Positions 8,377 through 15,539 of a stretch of DNA of 19,185 nucleotides are shown here, one piece after another. The stretch is from positions 1-19,185 of the forward strand of contig CATXDC010000026.1 of NCBI GenBank assembly GCA_958366985.1, read 5' to 3'. This stretch comes from an uncultured Oscillospiraceae bacterium (lineage in GTDB: Bacteria; Bacillota; Clostridia; Oscillospirales; Acutalibacteraceae). The notes under the pieces were generated by a model. The model saw only the letters and a program-made list of their open reading frames with translations, did no database searches and had not been told where the DNA came from. Position 1 is the first letter of the stretch. Each line of letters starts with the position of its first letter. The position numbers were made by a program, and so were the translations under genes.

Positions 8377-8695
8377 ATCCTGACTTCAAAAATCGCCTTA
8401 AATCGACACTTCGACACCAAGGCTTATTTTATTCAAGCGGAATTACAGATTTCAGAGTCTATATAGCAAATATCTCACTTTTACTACTCTTATTGACCGT
8501 TTCACAAGTTGATGTATGCATTAAAGCATCCGGTTGTAAAGTAACCAACTTATAAAATTTGAGCTTCTAACTCAATCAATAAGGCAACAAACGTTGCCAA
8601 TCGGCAGTTGACCGGCTGTCCGTATGGCCTTTAACCCTCTTTGGGGCGGTCAAAAATATTTGCATGGAAACTCTGAAAACCTCATATTTCCATGT
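8331..8695 (-). ncRNA. Structured speD-operon leader RNA, candidate riboswitch/attenuator
   Basis: The region between the promoter and the terminator has no plausible coding frame but many helices on the minus strand. The 5' end forms an 8-bp hairpin (8694-8687 with 8670-8663). UUGACCG at 8653-8647 can pair with CGGUCAA at 8614-8608 or with an identical copy at 8499-8493. GGCAAC-GUUU-GUUGCC (8598-8583) is a perfect hairpin that competes with UGCC at 8606-8603. A 7-bp helix (8552-8546 with 8511-8505) closes a branched domain. I recognise no known class: the SAM-I, T-box, lysine, cobalamin, c-di-GMP and ykkC signatures are absent by eye, as are tmRNA, SRP and RNase P signatures. The promoter and terminator are strong; the function is inferred. 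Confidence 0.65.
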
Positions 8696-8701
8696 AGGTT
8701 C

Positions 8702-8730
8702 ATTATAGCTCACTTTAAACCCTGTGTCAA
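8702..8730 (-). promoter_or_regulatory. Consensus sigma-A promoter of the polyamine operon leader
   Basis: On the minus strand a perfect -35 TTGACA (8730-8725), a 17-nt spacer and a perfect -10 TATAAT (8707-8702) are seen. The predicted transcript start is near 8695, just where the first leader hairpin begins. A full-consensus promoter on an amino-acid-derived pathway suits control by attenuation rather than by promoter strength. Confidence 0.92.
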
Positions 8731-8803
8731 TAAAAATCAGGCACCGGAAGCAATCTTTTACAGGCAGTAACAAATCACAGAATCAGCAACAAATAAAAAT
8801 AAG

Positions 8804-8860
8804 AAAACTGAAACTTGATGTCTTCTTTTGAGTTCGTATTTCAGTACCATGTTCAGTTTT
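8804..8860 (-). terminator. Weak possible terminator after the barstar gene
   Basis: A 9-bp inverted repeat (8852-8860 with 8804-8812) starts in the stop codon and is followed on the minus strand by a U-rich stretch. The loop of about 39 nt is long for an intrinsic terminator, so this is tentative. Confidence 0.3.
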
Positions 8861-9257
8861 AAGAAGCTACATAAACTGTCATTTCTTTACTTTCTCCATT
8901 GATTACAAAATGAACAGACTCCGACTCCCACCACGGCAAAATTAATTGATTAAAATCCTCGATTATAGCCTCCTTAGATGCAGCATCTTCACTTAGAAAA
9001 TCCTTATAATTATTTATTAAAATAACTATTTGTTTTTCATTGATCCATGACAGATCTCTCATCCAGTCATTGTACCCATCAAGCCCCTTGGATTTAATAG
9101 GAAAATGTAAGCATTCTGAAATTTCTTTTAAATAATCTGTTAAATAAGTACATTGTTTTCCATCAATTTCCACCATGAATACTTCTTTTCTTTGCTGAAA
9201 CTTAACTTTTAATTGCGGAACCTCTTGCAGAGAAATATAGTGTATATTATTCGTCAT
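8859..9257 (-). CDS. Barstar-family protein (ribonuclease-inhibitor-like), orphan
   Basis: This small acidic protein (132 aa) has the barstar-family pattern: VEIDGKQC, then SECLHFPIKSKGLDGYNDWMRDLSW, then a strand-rich IVILINNYKDFL and a C-terminal helix and strand. Barstar-type proteins bind and block barnase-like ribonucleases or serve as immunity proteins of polymorphic toxins. No RNase or toxin gene is next to it. The ATG at 9257 is supported by GGAGG at 9265-9269; an internal ATG at residue 28 would drop a poorly conserved extension but lacks such a site. It lies upstream of, and on the same strand as, the polyamine leader promoter, but appears to be its own unit. Fold assignment is fairly sure; the partner is unknown. 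Confidence 0.8.
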   Translation of the reverse strand: MTNNIHYISLQEVPQLKVKFQQRKEVFMVEIDGKQCTYLTDYLKEISECLHFPIKSKGLDGYNDWMRDLSWINEKQIVILINNYKDFLSEDAASKEAIIEDFNQLILPWWESESVHFVINGESKEMTVYVAS

Positions 9258-9317
9258 TTCCTTACCTCCATCGCTTGTAACTAGATATCTATATAGAATA
9301 GATTAAACTAACCCCTA

Positions 9318-9326
9318 TTTATAACA
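9318..9326 (-). promoter_or_regulatory. Possible extended -10 promoter of the barstar gene
   Basis: TGTTATAAA on the minus strand matches an extended -10 (TGn-TATAAA), about 60 nt upstream of the ATG. No convincing -35 box is seen. The rest of 9270-9540 is AT-rich and shows nothing else I can name. Confidence 0.3.
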
Positions 9327-9547
9327 AATCTTTGTTCAAGCTATTTCGAGCTTCAGTCCACATTCAGCCGGTCTTTCTCAATTAATAAAGCCATTTTACA
9401 CTATCTTAAATGAAATATCTACTTTACTTTTCAGAAAGGTATGGCATAAAAACATATGCATTTTCCTCTTCTTTTAACTTTTTGATACAACATCTGTTCG
9501 CAATCTGATATTTCATAAATTGTTATTATTTATAATGTATAAAATGC

Positions 9548-9565
9548 GTGTTAATTTCTTGACAA
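9548..9565 (+). promoter_or_regulatory. Rex-like operator overlapping the acn -35 box
   Basis: GTGTTAA-TTTC-TTGACAA matches the Firmicute Rex consensus TTGTTAA-N4-TTAACAA at 12 of 14 defined positions. Its right half contains the -35 hexamer at 9559-9564, so a bound repressor would block RNA polymerase. Rex itself is encoded third in this operon. Confidence 0.65.
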
Positions 9566-9587
9566 ATTAAGCCTTGCGGTTTAAAAT
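9559..9587 (+). promoter_or_regulatory. Sigma-A promoter of the acn-icd-rex operon
   Basis: TTGACA (9559-9564), a 17-nt spacer and TAAAAT (9582-9587) form a near-consensus promoter. The predicted start is near 9594, giving an untranslated leader of about 43 nt. Confidence 0.85.
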
Positions 9588-9601
9588 TACGTTGTATAAC
9601 T

Positions 9602-9619
9602 TTGTTAATTTTTTGAAAA
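9602..9619 (+). promoter_or_regulatory. Second Rex-like operator just after the acn transcript start
   Basis: TTGTTAA-TTTT-TTGAAAA has a perfect left half and 5 of 7 right-half matches to the Rex consensus. It lies about 8 nt after the predicted transcript start and 54 bp (about five helical turns) downstream of the first site. Confidence 0.5.
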
Positions 9620-9636
9620 AGTAGGAGGACTTAAAA

Positions 9637-11574
9637 TTGGGTTACACAATCGGGCAGAAACTGATTAAATCACATCTCGTCAGCGGCGAGATGATTCCCG
9701 GAACTGAGGTCGGCATCAGAATTGACCAGACACTTACTCAGGACGCTACGGGAACTATGGCTTACCTTGAGTTTGAAGCTATGGGCGTTGAAAGAGTCAA
9801 AACTGAACTTTCAGTTGCTTACATAGACCACAATACACTTCAGACTGGTTTTGAAAACGCAGATGACCACAGATTCATCCAGACCGTTACCAAAAAGCAC
9901 GGAATTTATTATTCACGTCCCGGCAACGGAATCTGCCATCAGGTTCACCTTGAGCGTTTCGGTAAACCCGGCAAGACTCTTATCGGTTCAGACAGCCACA
10001 CTCCCACAGGCGGCGGAATCGGTATGCTTGCAATCGGTGCAGGCGGACTTGACGTTGCTGTTGCAATGGGCGGCGGTACATATTACATCACAATGCCCAA
10101 AATGGTCAGAGTTAACCTTAAAGGAAAGCTCTCTCCCTGGGTTGCTGCAAAGGACGTTATTCTTGAGGTTCTCAGAATCATGTCTGTTAAAGGCGGCGTA
10201 GGCAAAATAATCGAATACGGCGGAGAGGGAGTCAAGACTCTTTCTGTTCCTGAGCGTGCCACAATCACAAACATGGGCGCAGAGCTCGGCGCAACAACTT
10301 CCGTATTCCCCTCTGATGAAGTTACCAAGGCTTTCCTTAAAGCTCAGGGTCGTGAAGAGGACTGGACAGAGCTTAAAGCCGACGAGGATGCAGTTTATGA
10401 TGAGGTTATCGAAATTGACCTTTCAACACTCGCTCCCATGGCTGCTATGCCCCACAGCCCCGACAATGTAAAGAGCGTTACCGAAATCGGTGAAATAAAA
10501 GTAAATCAGGTTTGCATAGGCTCCTGCACTAACTCTTCTCTTTCCGATATGATGAAGGTTGCCGCTATTCTTAAGGGCAAGACCGTTCATCCCAACGTAA
10601 GCCTTGCAATCTCTCCCGGCTCAATGCAGGTTCTCAATATGCTTGCACTCAACGGCGCACTTTCCGATATGATCGCTGCCGGCGCAAGAATCCTTGAATC
10701 AGCTTGCGGCCCCTGCATCGGTATGGGTCAGTCACCTAACTCAGCAGGCGTATCACTTAGAACATTCAACAGAAACTTTGAAGGACGTTCCGGCACAGCG
10801 GATGCTCAGATTTATCTCGTAAGCCCCGAAGTGGCTGCCGCTTCCGCTATTACAGGCGTTCTCACCGACCCCAGAACTCTCGGTGTGGCTCCCGTAATCA
10901 CAATGCCTGATCACTTCATCATTAACGATTCAATGGTTATTCCTCCCGCTACTCCCGAAGAGGCTCCCAATGTTGAGGTTCTCAGAGGTCCCAACATCAA
11001 GCCCTTCCCTGTAAGCGAGGCTATGGGCGAGGAAATCTCCGCAAGCGCTATTCTCAAGGTTGGCAACAACATCACAACCGACCACATTATGCCCGCAGGC
11101 GCAAAGATTCTCCCCTACCGTTCAAACATCCCCTATCTTTCAAAGTTCTGCTTCGCTCAGTGCGATCCCGAATTCTCCGAAAGATGCCAGAAGGAAGGCA
11201 AGGGAATTATCATCGGCGGCGCGAACTACGGTCAGGGCTCTTCAAGAGAGCACGCTGCACTTGTTCCTCTCTATCTCGGAATCAAAGCAGTTGTCGCAAA
11301 ATCCTTTGCACGTATTCACTGCGCTAACCTTATTAATGCAGGTATCATTCCCCTCACCTTCGCTGATGAGAGCGATTATGACAAGATCACTCAGGGAGAT
11401 ATGCTTGTTCTTCCCGATATACGCAACAGAATCGAAAAGGGCGAAGAGGTAACTCTTAAAAATACAACCACAGGCGAAGAGTATAAGCTCTGCTATGAGT
11501 TCTCACAGCGTCAGAAAGATATGCTCCTTGCAGGCGGACTTCTTAACTACACAAGAGAAAACGCAAAGAAATAA
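9637..11574 (+). CDS. acn: Aconitate hydratase (short, about 640-aa type)
   Basis: This [4Fe-4S] enzyme interconverts citrate and isocitrate through cis-aconitate. At 645 aa it belongs to the short aconitase group found in anaerobes, smaller than AcnA (about 890 aa) or AcnB. The catalytic part has GSDSHTPTGGGIG near 118-129 and the cluster ligands C297 (GSCTNSS), C357 and C360 (ACGPCIGMGQ). The swivel domain contains GNNITTDHIMPAG and the GQGSSREHAAL motif. The start is a TTG at 9637, chosen because AGGAGGA (9623-9629) lies 7 nt upstream and MGYTIGQK matches family N-termini. It is the first gene of an operon with isocitrate dehydrogenase and rex. No citrate synthase is in the window. A homoaconitase or isopropylmalate role is less likely, given the fused swivel domain. 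Confidence 0.95.
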   Translation: MGYTIGQKLIKSHLVSGEMIPGTEVGIRIDQTLTQDATGTMAYLEFEAMGVERVKTELSVAYIDHNTLQTGFENADDHRFIQTVTKKHGIYYSRPGNGICHQVHLERFGKPGKTLIGSDSHTPTGGGIGMLAIGAGGLDVAVAMGGGTYYITMPKMVRVNLKGKLSPWVAAKDVILEVLRIMSVKGGVGKIIEYGGEGVKTLSVPERATITNMGAELGATTSVFPSDEVTKAFLKAQGREEDWTELKADEDAVYDEVIEIDLSTLAPMAAMPHSPDNVKSVTEIGEIKVNQVCIGSCTNSSLSDMMKVAAILKGKTVHPNVSLAISPGSMQVLNMLALNGALSDMIAAGARILESACGPCIGMGQSPNSAGVSLRTFNRNFEGRSGTADAQIYLVSPEVAAASAITGVLTDPRTLGVAPVITMPDHFIINDSMVIPPATPEEAPNVEVLRGPNIKPFPVSEAMGEEISASAILKVGNNITTDHIMPAGAKILPYRSNIPYLSKFCFAQCDPEFSERCQKEGKGIIIGGANYGQGSSREHAALVPLYLGIKAVVAKSFARIHCANLINAGIIPLTFADESDYDKITQGDMLVLPDIRNRIEKGEEVTLKNTTTGEEYKLCYEFSQRQKDMLLAGGLLNYTRENAKK

Positions 11575-11591
11575 TTCGGAGGAAATTTGAA

Positions 11592-12764
11592 ATGCAGGAT
11601 AAAATTGCAGCAGCAGTAGAAAAGTTTGAAGCTCTTCTCAGAGAGCAGATTGAACGTTCAGAAAAAATCAAGGAAGATAAGGATTTCGTTGACTATTCTT
11701 CTCTCGATAAAATCGTAATCGGCGTTTGCGGCGGCGACGGCATCGGCCCGATCATCACAAAGGAATCCGCAAGAGTTCTTGAGTACATGCTCAAGGATGA
11801 CGTTGAGAGCGGCAAGGTTGAGTTTAAAGTAATCGACGGTCTTACAATCGAGAACCGCATCAAGGCTATGAAAGCTATCCCCGACGATGTTATGGAAGAG
11901 CTTAAAGCCTGCAACGTAATTCTTAAGGGACCCACAACTACTCCCCAGGCCGGCGGCGATATGCCCAACATCGAAAGCGCAAACGTTGCAATGCGTAAGG
12001 CTCTTGACCTTTTTGCAAACATGCGTCCCGTTAAAATCCCCTCAGAGGGCATCGACTGGACTTTCTTCCGTGAGAACACAGAAGGCGCTTATGCAGTAGG
12101 TTCAAAGGGCGTTAATGTAACAGATGACCTTGCAGTTGACTTTGTCGTCACAACCTCCGAGGGCTGCGACAGAATTGCAAAGCTCGCTTATGAGTATGCA
12201 CGCAAGAACAAGAAGGACAGAGTTTCAATTATCACTAAGGCAAATGTCATAAAGACTACTGACGGTAAGTTCCTTAACCTTTGCAAGAAGGTTGGCGAGC
12301 AGTATCCCGAAATCACAACAGATGAGTGGTACATAGACATCCTTACAGCAAAGCTTATCGACCAGAAGCGCCGCAGAGATTTCAAAGTAATCGTTCTCCC
12401 GAACCTTTACGGCGATATCATCACCGACGAAGCTGCTGAGTTCCAGGGCGGCGTTGGTACAGCAGGAAGCGCAAACATCGGTAAGAAATATGCTATGTTT
12501 GAAGCTATCCACGGCTCTGCTCCCCGTATGATTCAGGAAGGCAGAGGCAAGTATGCAGATCCATGCTCCATGCTCCGTGCTTCCGTCATGCTCCTTTCAC
12601 ACATCGACCGTCAGGACAAAGCTGACCTTCTCGAAAGAGCACTTGATATCTGCATGACAGAAGAAAAGAAGATTTCCATTACAGGCCGTGAGGACGGCTG
12701 CACCTGCGAAGAGTTCGGCAACTATGTAATGGAGACAGTTCAGAGACTTTCAAGCGAAAGCTGA
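11592..12764 (+). CDS. icd: Isocitrate dehydrogenase, IDH/IMDH beta-decarboxylating family
   Basis: This enzyme would oxidatively decarboxylate isocitrate to 2-oxoglutarate. The 390-aa protein has an extra N-terminal helix of about 35 residues, then GGDGIGP (47-53). The substrate loop ESANVAMRKALDLFANMRP includes S129, N131, R135 and R145; FFRENTEGAY, TKANVIK and the metal-binding D275/D279 in NLYGDIITDEAA follow. HGSAP at 307-311 is followed by R312-M313, neither the Lys-Tyr of NADP enzymes nor the usual Asp-Ile of NAD enzymes, so cofactor preference is unclear. Placement 17 nt after aconitase, with its own GGAGGAAA site, strongly favours isocitrate over isopropylmalate as substrate. Confidence 0.9.
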   Translation: MQDKIAAAVEKFEALLREQIERSEKIKEDKDFVDYSSLDKIVIGVCGGDGIGPIITKESARVLEYMLKDDVESGKVEFKVIDGLTIENRIKAMKAIPDDVMEELKACNVILKGPTTTPQAGGDMPNIESANVAMRKALDLFANMRPVKIPSEGIDWTFFRENTEGAYAVGSKGVNVTDDLAVDFVVTTSEGCDRIAKLAYEYARKNKKDRVSIITKANVIKTTDGKFLNLCKKVGEQYPEITTDEWYIDILTAKLIDQKRRRDFKVIVLPNLYGDIITDEAAEFQGGVGTAGSANIGKKYAMFEAIHGSAPRMIQEGRGKYADPCSMLRASVMLLSHIDRQDKADLLERALDICMTEEKKISITGREDGCTCEEFGNYVMETVQRLSSES

Positions 12765-12786
12765 TTAACTAAGGAAGTGAGTTGTT

Positions 12787-13428
12787 TTGGCAAAAAACGA
12801 TAGCATATCAATGTCTGTTATAAAGCGCTTACCTCGATATTACAGATTTTTGGGAGAGCTCAAAAACAAGGGTGTAACCCGAATTTCTTCAAGAGAACTT
12901 TCAAATAAAATGGGGCTTACCGCTTCACAAATCCGCCAGGATTTTAACTGCTTCGGCGGCTTTGGACAGCAGGGATACGGCTACAATGTTGAGCAGCTCC
13001 ATTATGAAATCGGCAAAATACTCGGTCTCGGCAACGGATTCAAAACCATCCTTATCGGCGCCGGAAACCTCGGAAGAGCTATTGCCGCACATATGTCCTT
13101 TGAGGCAAGAGGCTTTAACCTTATCGGAATTTTCGATAAAAACGAAGCCATGGCGGGAAATATGGTAAGAGGTATACCGGTACGCCAGACCGACGGCCTT
13201 GATGATTTTTGCAGAGAGTATCATCCCACTGTGGCTGTACTGTGCATCCCCAGCGAAGGCGCTGCCGCAACTGTTGACCAGCTTATTGAACTGGGCATAA
13301 AGGGATTCTGGAATTTCAGTCACTGCGATATTGCAGCAAAACATCCGGGCGTTGCCGTTGAAAATGTTCATCTCAGCGACAGCCTTATGACATTAAGCTA
13401 TCAGGTGGATTCGGTTATCAATAACTGA
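12787..13428 (+). CDS. rex: Redox-sensing transcriptional repressor Rex
   Basis: Rex represses fermentation and redox genes and is released from DNA by high NADH/NAD+. The protein (213 aa, typical length) has an N-terminal winged helix (about 1-80) with TRISSRELSNKMGLTASQIRQD and the FNCFGGFGQQGYGY linker. A Rossmann domain with GAGNLGRA (91-98) and D117 follows, then the domain-swap helix at the C-terminus. Translation starts at a TTG 9 nt after AAGGAAG. Co-transcription with aconitase and isocitrate dehydrogenase, and two Rex-like palindromes at the operon promoter, point to autoregulation and redox control of 2-oxoglutarate synthesis. Confidence 0.96.
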   Translation: MAKNDSISMSVIKRLPRYYRFLGELKNKGVTRISSRELSNKMGLTASQIRQDFNCFGGFGQQGYGYNVEQLHYEIGKILGLGNGFKTILIGAGNLGRAIAAHMSFEARGFNLIGIFDKNEAMAGNMVRGIPVRQTDGLDDFCREYHPTVAVLCIPSEGAAATVDQLIELGIKGFWNFSHCDIAAKHPGVAVENVHLSDSLMTLSYQVDSVINN

Positions 13429-13492
13429 TACTCCCCCATGATAAAGGCTGATTTTACCGCTTTAAAAGATATTGATTTATCATTATAACTTT

Positions 13493-13518
13493 AAAGACCG
13501 CTTTTTAAGCGGTCTTTT
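13493..13518 (+). terminator. Intrinsic terminator of the acn-icd-rex operon
   Basis: An 11-bp perfect stem (13493-13503 with 13507-13517) with a 3-nt loop ends in a short U run (13515-13518). It lies 65 nt after the rex stop. Confidence 0.88.
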
Positions 13519-13533
13519 CTGTATAGACTAATT

Positions 13534-13595
13534 CTGACAAAATTAAATCAATGCAAATACAATATCTGTTGCACAGGCGGATATTGTGATATAAT
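13534..13595 (+). promoter_or_regulatory. Promoter region of the AKR-CMD-EcfS-DUF1893 operon
   Basis: Two candidates are visible. The first is CTGACA (13534-13539), an 18-nt spacer and TACAAT (13558-13563). The second is an extended -10, TGATATAAT (13587-13595), with only a poor -35 (TTGCAC, 15-nt spacing). Either gives a leader of 40-70 nt before the ATG at 13640; I cannot choose between them. Confidence 0.6.
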
Positions 13596-13639
13596 TAAAT
13601 AGAACAATACAAATAAAATCCCGAAAGGAGCGGAGTAAA

Positions 13640-14758
13640 ATGAACACTTATTTCAGCGAAGTAAAAAAGAATTTCGGCTTCGGATGTATGCGTCTTCCCA
13701 TGAAATGGGGAAAAGTAGATTATAAAGAATTTACCAAAATGGTTGATACATTTTTACAGGCCGGATTTAACTATTTTGATACCGCTCACGGATATTTGGA
13801 CGGCAAAAGTGAAATCGCATTGCGTGACTGTCTTACAAGCCGCTATCCGAGAGAGAGCTACATACTTACAAACAAGCTTTCCGAGCATACATTCAAAAAA
13901 CAGGAAGATATACGTGTAATTTTTCAAAAACAGCTTGAAGCCTGCGGAGTAGAATATTTTGATTTCTATCTTATGCATGCTCAGAATGCAAAATTCTTTG
14001 AAAAATACAAAAAATGCCGTGCCTATGAAACTGCTTTCGAACTGAAAAACGAGGGAAAAATAAAGCATGTCGGTCTTTCTTTCCATGACAAAGCCCAAGT
14101 GCTTGATCAGATTTTGACTGAATATCCTCAGATTGAGGTTGTACAGATTCAGTTCAATTACGTTGACTATGACAACGACTCCGTGGAAGGCAGAAAGTGC
14201 TATGAGGTGTGCCGTAAGCACAACAAACCCATAATAGTCATGGAACCGGTTAAAGGCGGAACCCTTGCAAAGCTGCCGAGAAAAGCACAGAAAATAATTG
14301 ACGGCTTACATGGCGGAAGCGCCGCAAGTTACGCTATCAGATTTGCAGCAGGCTTTGAAGGTATCATGATGGTTCTCTCAGGTATGGGCGACATGAATAT
14401 GATGAACGACAACCTCAGCTTTATGAAAGATTTTGTTCCTCTCAGCGAAACTGAGCTTAAAGCCGTAAAGGATGTTGCAAAAGTTTTCCGTTCACAGGAT
14501 CTCATTCCCTGCACTGCCTGCCGTTACTGCATCGAAGGATGTCCCATGCACATTGCTATACCCGATTTATTTGCATGCCTTAATTCTGCAAGAGAATTTA
14601 AAAGTGTCAGCAATGAAAAATACATGGAAGTTCTTAAATCATCAGAGAGCGCAAAGGCCTCTGAATGTATAAAATGCGGAAAATGCGAGCACAGCTGTCC
14701 TCAGAACCTTAAAATACGCAAGCTTTTAGAAGAAGTTGCCAATGAATTTGAAAAATAA
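13640..14758 (+). CDS. Aldo/keto reductase with C-terminal dicluster ferredoxin domain
   Basis: The protein (372 aa) joins an aldo/keto reductase barrel to two [4Fe-4S] motifs. The catalytic tetrad is visible: D47 and Y52 (FDTAHGY), K79 (YILTNKL) and H113 (YLMHAQ). The ferredoxin-like end has CTACRYCIEGC (C291, C294, C297, C301) and CIKCGKCEHSC (C343, C346, C349, C353). Such proteins are common in anaerobic Firmicutes and probably couple carbonyl reduction to ferredoxin or flavin electron transfer; the substrate is unknown. AAAGGAG lies 9 nt upstream of the ATG. It is first in a four-gene unit whose other members are a CMD-family protein, an ECF S component and a DUF1893 protein. Confidence 0.93.
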   Translation: MNTYFSEVKKNFGFGCMRLPMKWGKVDYKEFTKMVDTFLQAGFNYFDTAHGYLDGKSEIALRDCLTSRYPRESYILTNKLSEHTFKKQEDIRVIFQKQLEACGVEYFDFYLMHAQNAKFFEKYKKCRAYETAFELKNEGKIKHVGLSFHDKAQVLDQILTEYPQIEVVQIQFNYVDYDNDSVEGRKCYEVCRKHNKPIIVMEPVKGGTLAKLPRKAQKIIDGLHGGSAASYAIRFAAGFEGIMMVLSGMGDMNMMNDNLSFMKDFVPLSETELKAVKDVAKVFRSQDLIPCTACRYCIEGCPMHIAIPDLFACLNSAREFKSVSNEKYMEVLKSSESAKASECIKCGKCEHSCPQNLKIRKLLEEVANEFEK

Positions 14759-14770
14759 GGAAGTGTTATA

Positions 14771-15511
14771 ATGTCATATTCAGATAAAAATTTTAAAACA
14801 TTTCTTCCTCAGTACTATGAAGAGGTACTTGAAAACGATCCTGATTTTGCAGAAATTTTAAATAATTTTGCATACGGTGAGGTTGCTGACCACGACGATT
14901 TGGATGATATAACCCGCTTTACCGCCATATTGGCAGCACTCATAGGCTGTCAGGGCACGGAAGAATTTCGCATCATCCTTTCTGCTGCACTGGATTTCGG
15001 CATGGAACCTGTAAGAATAAGAGAAATAATCTATCAGGGTACAGCTTATCTTGGAATTGGCAGAGTACTGCCGTTTATAAGAATTTTCAATGAAGTACTC
15101 ACTGAAAAAGGCGTTTCTCTTCCCCTTCCCTCTCAGAAAAAAATCTCAGCCGAGGAGCGCAGAGAAAAAGGAACTCAGGCACAGGTAGAAATTTTCGGCG
15201 AGTCCATGAATGATTTTTGGAAATCCGGTCCCGAAGAGAGCCGTCATATTAACTACTGGCTTGCTGCAAACTGCTTCGGCGACTACTATACACGTGGCGG
15301 ACTTGACCTTAAGGAGAGAGAACTGATAACATTCTGCTTCTTATCAGCTCAGGGAGGATGCGAACCTCAGCTTATTTCCCATTCAGCAGCCAATATCAGA
15401 ATGGGAAACGACAAAAACTTTTTGATAAAAATTATATCTCAGTGCCTTCCATATATCGGCTATCCCCGTTCACTGAACGCTCTGAGATGCGTAAATGAAG
15501 CATCAAAATAA
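14771..15511 (+). CDS. Carboxymuconolactone decarboxylase-family protein (tandem CMD domains)
   Basis: This is a 246-aa all-helical protein with two CMD/AhpD-like units: one around 40-110 (FTAILAALIGCQGTEEFRI) and one around 150-245 (RELITFCFLSAQGGCEPQLISH). The AhpD thioredoxin-like CxxC is absent: each unit keeps one cysteine, and only the second has the GCEPQL..H arrangement. A peroxidase-partner role like AhpD is therefore doubtful. CMD proteins also act as decarboxylases or lyases and as partners of reductases. The start is 12 nt after the reductase stop, with AAGGAAG overlapping that stop. The family assignment is good; the reaction is unknown. Confidence 0.87.
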   Translation: MSYSDKNFKTFLPQYYEEVLENDPDFAEILNNFAYGEVADHDDLDDITRFTAILAALIGCQGTEEFRIILSAALDFGMEPVRIREIIYQGTAYLGIGRVLPFIRIFNEVLTEKGVSLPLPSQKKISAEERREKGTQAQVEIFGESMNDFWKSGPEESRHINYWLAANCFGDYYTRGGLDLKERELITFCFLSAQGGCEPQLISHSAANIRMGNDKNFLIKIISQCLPYIGYPRSLNALRCVNEASK

Positions 15512-15539
15512 AATCCATTAAAACTAAGGGAGATTAAAA

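Noticed and set aside
8331..8695. tmRNA, RNase P RNA, SRP RNA, SAM-I, T-box or ykkC element as identity of the leader
   Set aside because: Signature sequences of each were looked for by eye and not found. A covariance search would be decisive and could still overturn this.
8576..8773. 65-residue minus-strand ORF over the polyamine promoter and leader
   Set aside because: It begins upstream of the predicted transcript start, spans the -35 and -10 boxes and the first hairpins, and shows no family resemblance or ribosome site.
9276..9300. AT-rich palindrome near the barstar gene as an operator or att site
   Set aside because: AGATATCT and flanking symmetry are short and expected in AT-rich DNA; no second copy or integrase is present.
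13754..14221. 155-residue minus-strand ORF opposite the aldo/keto reductase
   Set aside because: The opposite strand encodes the catalytic tetrad of a clear enzyme; this frame shows no homology pattern or start signal.
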